This document shows, one piece after another, positions 14,966 through 19,365 of a stretch of 19,365 bases of DNA. The translations under genes were made by a program, and so were the position numbers. Numbering within the stretch: position 1 is the first letter of the stretch; every line of letters begins with the position of its first letter. The notes beneath the pieces were generated by a model. The model had not been told where the DNA came from and did not search any database. It was given only the letters and a program-made list of their open reading frames with translations. The stretch comes from Clostridiales bacterium UBA1779 (lineage in GTDB: Bacteria; Bacillota; Clostridia; Oscillospirales; CAG-272): positions 1 through 19,365 of the forward strand of contig DCGL01000061.1 in assembly GCA_002314565.1 (NCBI GenBank), given 5' to 3'.

Positions 14966-16159
14966 TTATACCTTTTCAAAGAAAGTATCAGGTTTGTAAG
15001 GGTTAAAAATCTCATTACAAGTCATAACAGTAACAAGATTTTCTGTATCAGATAGATTGATAATATTGTGTGTCCATCCCGGAATCATATGCACTGCTTC
15101 AATCTTTTCTCCGGAAACTTCAAATTCAACGGTTTCACCGGTGTTGATATTTCTCTCCTGAATCAGACCATGTCCGGCGACCACTATAAATAGCTCCCAT
15201 TTGGAATTATGCCAATGCTGTCCTTTTGTAATACCCGGCTTACTTATGTTGATAGATACCTGACCGCAATCAGCTGTATGAACCAATTCAGTAAAAGAAC
15301 CGCGATCATCAATATTCATCTTAAGAGCATACTTGAATTTATCGGTAGGAAGATATGAAAGATAGAGAGAATACAGCTTCTTTGCAAAACTTCCGTCAGG
15401 CATTTTGGGCATCAAAAGAGTTGAAGGCTGCGCCTTGAATTCCGCAAGCAAATCAACGATTTCGCCAAGAGTAACCTTATGAGTGACGGGCACATAGCAA
15501 TATCTGCCGTTGATATCTTCTACCGCTTCCACCCCCTCATAATGGCAATGATGCTCTTTCTCTTCAAGCAAATCATACATACCTTCAATAAGGTCGTCTA
15601 TATAAAGGAGTTCAAGCTCTGTTGAACGGTCATTCACAGTAAACTCTTCATCATTGGCAACAGCCCAGCAAAAAGTTGAAACAGCACTGTTATATTTCGG
15701 ACGGCTGTGTCCCATTAAATTCGGGAATCGGTATACAGCAACCTTTACGCCTGTATCGGAGGCGTAATCAAAGAAAAGATCTTCGCCTGCAAGCTTGCTC
15801 TTGCCGTAATCGGAGGTACCGTATCTGCCAATCAGGGTAGCCTGAATGGACGACGAAAGCATAACAGTTGCTTTATTATTATATTTTTTCAAAGTCTCAA
15901 GCAAAGTCGAAGCAAATCCGAAATTGCCGCTCATAAACTCGTCATTATTTTGCGGACGGTTTACTCCTGCAAAATTGAAGACAAAATCCGCATTTTGGCA
16001 GTATTCATCAATTTTTGACTCGTCACCAAGGTCGTATTCATAAATTTCATCAATCCGGATGTTCGGGCGAATCTTATTCTTGCCGTCGCGTATGTTTTTG
16101 AGATTATTGCAAAGGGCGGTACCGACCATACCACGGGCTCCGGTTACTAATATTTTCAT
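14966..16159 (-). CDS. capF: CapF-type UDP-sugar epimerase/reductase with C-terminal cupin (UDP-L-FucNAc pathway)
   Basis: Bifunctional enzyme of UDP-N-acetyl-L-fucosamine synthesis. The C-terminal cupin epimerises C3 and the N-terminal SDR reduces the 4-keto group, giving UDP-N-acetyl-L-pneumosamine/talosamine-type product. From ATG 16159 it has 397 residues. The extended SDR carries VTGARGMVG at 5-13, the catalytic pair Tyr118/Lys122 in YGKSK and the YRFPNLMG segment. The cupin begins near residue 285 (DDRGSFTELV) and has HWHNSKWE with His315, His317 and Glu322, plus GWTHNI with His364, matching the metal-binding CapF cupin. A TTG lies 15 bases upstream in frame but overlaps the ribosome-binding site GGAGA. 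The ATG shares one base with the capG-like stop (TAATG), so translation is coupled. It is the third gene of the set, in order capE, capG, capF. Confidence 0.88.
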   Translation of the reverse strand: MKILVTGARGMVGTALCNNLKNIRDGKNKIRPNIRIDEIYEYDLGDESKIDEYCQNADFVFNFAGVNRPQNNDEFMSGNFGFASTLLETLKKYNNKATVMLSSSIQATLIGRYGTSDYGKSKLAGEDLFFDYASDTGVKVAVYRFPNLMGHSRPKYNSAVSTFCWAVANDEEFTVNDRSTELELLYIDDLIEGMYDLLEEKEHHCHYEGVEAVEDINGRYCYVPVTHKVTLGEIVDLLAEFKAQPSTLLMPKMPDGSFAKKLYSLYLSYLPTDKFKYALKMNIDDRGSFTELVHTADCGQVSINISKPGITKGQHWHNSKWELFIVVAGHGLIQERNINTGETVEFEVSGEKIEAVHMIPGWTHNIINLSDTENLVTVMTCNEIFNPYKPDTFFEKV

Positions 16160-17343
16160 TAGTATTTTCTCCAAACCATCTTATTAACAACATTAACATA
16201 GCCCTGGATGATTCTCACAACCTTCATTGAAACGGTTTCATCAACATAATCAGGACAAGGTTTACCGAGAACATGTTTCTGCTTCATTTCTATTGCCATC
16301 GAAGTGGCCTGCAAAAGTTCATTGGTTGTAATACCGGCAAGGATAAAGTCTCCTGCTTCAAGAGCTTCCGGACGCTCTGTAGACGTACGGATGCAAACAG
16401 CCGCAATAGGGTGTCCGATTGAAAGGTAGAAACTGCTTTCTTCAGGCAGCGTCCCACTGTCAGATACTATTGCAAGAGCGTTCATCTGAAGTTTATTATA
16501 ATCATTGAAGCCGAGCGGCTCGTTAACACGTACTCTGGGGTCAAGTTTGAAACCGCTCTTATCAAGACGGTTCTTTGATCGTGGATGACATGAATAAAGA
16601 ATCGGCATATCATACTTTTCAGCTAACGCATTGATAGCAGTAAAAAGTGATGTAAAGTTTTGTTCAGTATCAATATTCTCTTCTCTATGTGCAGAAAGAA
16701 GAATGTATTTATTAGGTTCGAGTCCAAGTCGATTAAGAACGTCACTGTTCTCAATCTTTTCGAGATTGCCGCGAAGAACTTCGGCCATCGGAGAACCGGT
16801 CATATAAGTTCTCTCTTTGGGAAGACCTGTATCAGCAAGATATTTTCTTGCAAATTCAGAATAACAAAGATTAACATCTGAAATAACATCAACAATTCTT
16901 CGGTTAGTCTCTTCAGGAAGGCACTCGTCTTTGCAGCGATTTCCGGCTTCCATATGGAAAAGCGGAATATGAAGTCTCTTGGCAGAAATAGCAGAAAGGC
17001 AGGAATTTGTATCCCCCAATACAAGATATGCATCAGGCTTCAATTCCGACAGCAGTTCAAAACTTCTTCCGAGAATATTTCCGCAAGTAACGCCAAGGTT
17101 GTCACCGACAACCGGCACGAGGATATCGGGGCCGAATTCACCGTCATTATTCTTGAGTTCAAAATCTTCCCAGAAAACTGTAGAAAGATTTTTATCCCAG
17201 TTCTGGTTATAATAAATTACACAAGTATCAAAATACTCACGGCAACGCTTTATTACGGACGAAAGACGGATAATTTCAGGTCGCGTCCCCAGTCCGATAC
17301 AAATTTTGATTTTTCCGTTATCCTGCCAAGAAAACTTTGACAT
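16159..17343 (-). CDS. capG: UDP-N-acetyl-sugar 2-epimerase, CapG/FnlC type
   Basis: Non-hydrolysing 2-epimerase of the WecB superfamily, expected to perform the last step to UDP-N-acetyl-L-fucosamine. The 394 residues show a GT-B fold with GLGTRPEIIRLS near 17-28, VLGDTNSCLSAI, FHMEAGNRCKDECLPEETNRRIVD (the FnlC/WbjD variant of the usual HVEAG..R block), SAHREENID, SCHPRS, SDSGTLPEESS and RTSTERPEAL. The MEAGNRC and SDSGT forms separate it from ordinary UDP-GlcNAc 2-epimerase (WecB/MnaA, HVEAGLR and SDSGG). The ATG at 17343 follows the capE-like stop by 2 bases, and its own stop overlaps the capF-like start by one base. Confidence 0.88.
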   Translation of the reverse strand: MSKFSWQDNGKIKICIGLGTRPEIIRLSSVIKRCREYFDTCVIYYNQNWDKNLSTVFWEDFELKNNDGEFGPDILVPVVGDNLGVTCGNILGRSFELLSELKPDAYLVLGDTNSCLSAISAKRLHIPLFHMEAGNRCKDECLPEETNRRIVDVISDVNLCYSEFARKYLADTGLPKERTYMTGSPMAEVLRGNLEKIENSDVLNRLGLEPNKYILLSAHREENIDTEQNFTSLFTAINALAEKYDMPILYSCHPRSKNRLDKSGFKLDPRVRVNEPLGFNDYNKLQMNALAIVSDSGTLPEESSFYLSIGHPIAAVCIRTSTERPEALEAGDFILAGITTNELLQATSMAIEMKQKHVLGKPCPDYVDETVSMKVVRIIQGYVNVVNKMVWRKY

Positions 17344-17345
17344 TA

Positions 17346-18383
17346 TTATTTAACCTCAGCCATTCTTTCCTGAATATAAGCCAATAAAGCAATCTTTGCT
17401 TTTGTTTCTTCAAGATTTAATAGTTTTGTGTTGTTGGAATTAAATTCTGAAAGAGGATTTCTCTTCTCGTCGCCTTCCTTAAAGAACTTATCATAGTTAA
17501 GTCCGCGGTTATCAGCAGGAACACGGTAGAAATTTCCCATATCAATAGCTCTTGCACATTCTTCATTGGTTAGGAGCGTTTCATACATCTTCTCACCATG
17601 TCTGATGCCAATTACCTTTATATCTTCTTTACGTCCGCCGAAAAGCTCACAGACCGCTTCAGCTTGAGTCTGAATTGTACAAGCAGGAGCTTTCTGAATA
17701 AGCAGATCACCGTTTTCACCATGCTCAAATGCAAATAAGACAAGATCAACAGCTTCGTCAAGTGACATAATAAATCTTGTCATCTTAGGTTCTGTGAGAG
17801 TAATGGGATTACCGGCACGAATCTGATCAATCCAAAGAGGAATTACAGAGCCGCGAGAACACATAACGTTTCCATAACGAGTGCAGCATATTTTTGTATT
17901 TCCGCTGGTTCTTGATTTGGCTATAGCAACTTTCTCTTCCATAGCTTTGGAAGTTCCCATAGCATTAATCGGGTATGCAGCTTTATCAGTAGATAAGCAA
18001 ATTACTGACTTTACGCCTTCTTCAATGGCAGCGGTTAAAACATTATCTGTACCGATAATGTTTGTACGTACAGCTTCCATCGGGAAGAATTCGCAAGAAG
18101 GTACCTGCTTCAAGGCTGCAGCGTGGAAAATGTAGTCTACACCATGCATTGCATCCTTGCAGGACTGTAGTGATCTTACATCACCAATATAAAACTTGAT
18201 TTTCCCGGCGACTTCAGGATACTTTGCCTGATATTCATGGCGCATATCATCCTGCTTCTTTTCGTCACGGGAAAAGATACGGATTTCGCCAATGTCGGTA
18301 TTTAAGAAACGATTTAATACCGCGTTTCCGAACGAACCGGTACCGCCGGTTATCATAAGGGTTTTGTTATTAAATAATGACAT
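17346..18383 (-). CDS. capE: UDP-GlcNAc 4,6-dehydratase/5-epimerase, CapE/FnlA type
   Basis: First enzyme of UDP-L-FucNAc synthesis: dehydrates UDP-GlcNAc to the 4-keto-6-deoxy intermediate with C5 epimerisation to the L series. It is a cytoplasmic extended SDR of the CapD/FlaA1 family in the short soluble form (345 residues, no membrane helices). Motifs: ITGGTGSFGNAV near 11-22, FSRDEKKQDDMRH, HAAALKQVPSCE, LSTDKAAYPINAMGTSK with Met142 in place of the usual catalytic Tyr and Lys146, a known trait of CapE-like dehydratases, then CTRYGNVMCSRGSVIPLW and EPKMTRFIMS. The 5-inverting role is inferred from the adjoining capG and capF types; PseB/FlaA1-like enzymes look similar. ATG 18383 has AAGGAA upstream and lies 10 bases after the cytidylyltransferase stop. 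Confidence 0.88.
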   Translation of the reverse strand: MSLFNNKTLMITGGTGSFGNAVLNRFLNTDIGEIRIFSRDEKKQDDMRHEYQAKYPEVAGKIKFYIGDVRSLQSCKDAMHGVDYIFHAAALKQVPSCEFFPMEAVRTNIIGTDNVLTAAIEEGVKSVICLSTDKAAYPINAMGTSKAMEEKVAIAKSRTSGNTKICCTRYGNVMCSRGSVIPLWIDQIRAGNPITLTEPKMTRFIMSLDEAVDLVLFAFEHGENGDLLIQKAPACTIQTQAEAVCELFGGRKEDIKVIGIRHGEKMYETLLTNEECARAIDMGNFYRVPADNRGLNYDKFFKEGDEKRNPLSEFNSNNTKLLNLEETKAKIALLAYIQERMAEVK

Positions 18384-18393
18384 AATAAATTCC

Positions 18394-18795
18394 TTATTTG
18401 ATATTTTCTTTAATATCTGTTGAAGAAATGCCCGGAGTTCTTTTCATTCTTACAACAGTTTTTCCGTGTTCATTACACCATTGCTCCGCCTTAATAAAAC
18501 GCTCGCTGACATGGTCTTCACCTAAACATAAAACATCAAAATCAATAGCATTTAAAGTTGCTTCGTCTATAGAATTATATACTATTACTTGATCAACAAT
18601 TTTTAATGCTTCAATCATTTCTACTCGTTGATCTGTTGTATAGAATATTTTTGCATTTGGTTTAAATTTTAATATATAATCGCCGTTCTGAACTGCTACG
18701 ATTAAATAGTCACCGTTTTTTTTGCAATTTTTAAATAACCGTAAATGTCCTAAATGAAAATAGTCAAAAACACCAAATGTCAGTAATTTAATCAT
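18394..18795 (-). CDS. TagD-like cytidylyltransferase
   Basis: Small nucleotidyltransferase of the glycerol-3-phosphate cytidylyltransferase family; it would activate a phosphorylated alcohol (glycerol phosphate or a relative) with CTP as donor for the polymer. The 133 residues match TagD length. Motifs: TFGVFDYFHLGHLRLF with the HxGH catalytic pair His14/His17, a stretch near 85-94 (DFDVLCLGEDH) that binds the substrate, and RTPGISSTDIKENI at 119-132, the CTP-binding ISST signature. The ATG at 18795 overlaps the racemase stop as ATGA. It could alternatively use ethanolamine phosphate or a related alcohol. Base composition is clearly AT-richer than the left half of the window. Confidence 0.82.
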   Translation of the reverse strand: MIKLLTFGVFDYFHLGHLRLFKNCKKNGDYLIVAVQNGDYILKFKPNAKIFYTTDQRVEMIEALKIVDQVIVYNSIDEATLNAIDFDVLCLGEDHVSERFIKAEQWCNEHGKTVVRMKRTPGISSTDIKENIK

Positions 18796-19365
18796 TGAGA
18801 ATACTCCTTAAAAATTTCCAATAATGTAATATCCAATGGATCATAAATATTTTTGCAAAACACTTTATCATTATATTTTTTTAGTAATACCGGTAATTCT
18901 GTGCATCCTAATATGCAATTATCATATCTATTAATTAAATCAGTAAAATGCTTAAGTGAGAGTTCTGTAAAATTGTTTTGTTTAACGGCTTCAATGCAAA
19001 CTCTAAGAGAATCATACTCTTCTCTTGATGGACAAATACACTTAATATTTTTTTCTTCAAGTTTTTTTTGATATATTTGTGATTCAATAGTCCCCTCGGA
19101 AGCAAGCAAATATACAGTATTACAACCTTTATTAACAATATTACTAACGCAAGCATCAATAATGTTTTGAATTAACATTTCTATTTCCGGGTGTTTCTGA
19201 AAAATATATGGAAGAAATAAATGAGATGTATTACAAGCCAAAATAATTCGATTACACCCCATCTCACTTAATGCCAAAAGTGAATTAGACATTTCATCTA
19301 TTAAAAGTTCTTTATTTTCTCCGAACAAGAAGGCTTTAACAGATAAGGTATAATATCTTGCGCAA
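18792..19365 (-). CDS. Aspartate/glutamate racemase family protein, partial at the window edge
   Basis: The frame stays open to the right end of the window, so the N-terminus is missing; the TTG at 19328 has no claim to be the start. The visible part (about 191 residues) belongs to the two-cysteine Asp/Glu/hydantoin racemase superfamily. ILACNTSHLF carries the first catalytic Cys, LGCTELPVLLKKY the second, with a DPLDITLLEI end typical of aspartate racemases. The GGMGP-like N-terminal motif would be expected outside the window. It probably makes a D-amino acid (or acts as an isomerase on a related acid) and is coupled by a 4-base overlap to the cytidylyltransferase, so the product may decorate the polysaccharide. 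Which substrate it uses cannot be told. The region is AT-rich. Confidence 0.8.
   Translation of the reverse strand, partial: CARYYTLSVKAFLFGENKELLIDEMSNSLLALSEMGCNRIILACNTSHLFLPYIFQKHPEIEMLIQNIIDACVSNIVNKGCNTVYLLASEGTIESQIYQKKLEEKNIKCICPSREEYDSLRVCIEAVKQNNFTELSLKHFTDLINRYDNCILGCTELPVLLKKYNDKVFCKNIYDPLDITLLEIFKEYSQ

Overview
The window looks like chromosome of a Gram-positive, low-to-moderate GC member of the Clostridia (probably an uncultured gut or rumen Oscillospirales/Clostridiales-type organism). The basis is Bacillota-type Shine-Dalgarno sites, two lipobox-bearing solute-binding lipoproteins, a complete GlnRS, non-mevalonate isoprenoid genes and a capsule-type locus. The taxonomic call is inference from gene style only.

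Layout. (1) Bases 1-4057, plus strand: yajC with a clear sigma70-type promoter, then two unrelated extracellular solute-binding lipoproteins (family 5 oligopeptide type and family 1 sugar type) without permeases. (2) Bases 4058-4756: a gene-free stretch. After an 18-bp perfect stem (bidirectional terminator) come 16 copies of the palindrome TTACGTAA (12 exact, CGTA invariant). Their starts are spaced 29, 33, 29, 33 ... bp without one slip over 496 bp. This is eight 62-bp units whose spacers have diverged strongly while motif and spacing stayed fixed. I can assign it to no known element, and it is the most interesting thing here. It ends about 20 bp before a near-perfect promoter for glnS. (3) Bases 4757-9130, plus strand: glnS, then a tight rpiB-ispD-ispF-rpe operon joining pentose-phosphate isomerase/epimerase to two steps of the MEP pathway, closed by a strong terminator at 9151 shared with the convergent minus-strand genes. 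(4) Bases 9181-19365, minus strand: a surface-polysaccharide locus read right to left. It contains a racemase-family gene cut by the window edge, a TagD-like cytidylyltransferase, a complete UDP-N-acetyl-L-fucosamine set (capE, capG, capF type), an unusual metallo-beta-lactamase/ATP-grasp fusion with an embedded ribosome-binding site, an SDR oxidoreductase and two long Wzz-like chain-length regulators.

How it fits together. CapE, CapF and CapG should convert UDP-GlcNAc to UDP-L-FucNAc, the cytidylyltransferase should supply a CDP-activated alcohol, the fusion protein plus SDR could make or attach a further modification, and the Wzz-like pair would govern polymer length or export. Junctions in this half are mostly overlaps or gaps under 25 bases, so it is probably one transcript; the only larger gap (81 bases) lies before the Wzz-like pair. 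The far right end is visibly AT-richer than the housekeeping half, as is common in exchanged capsule genes.
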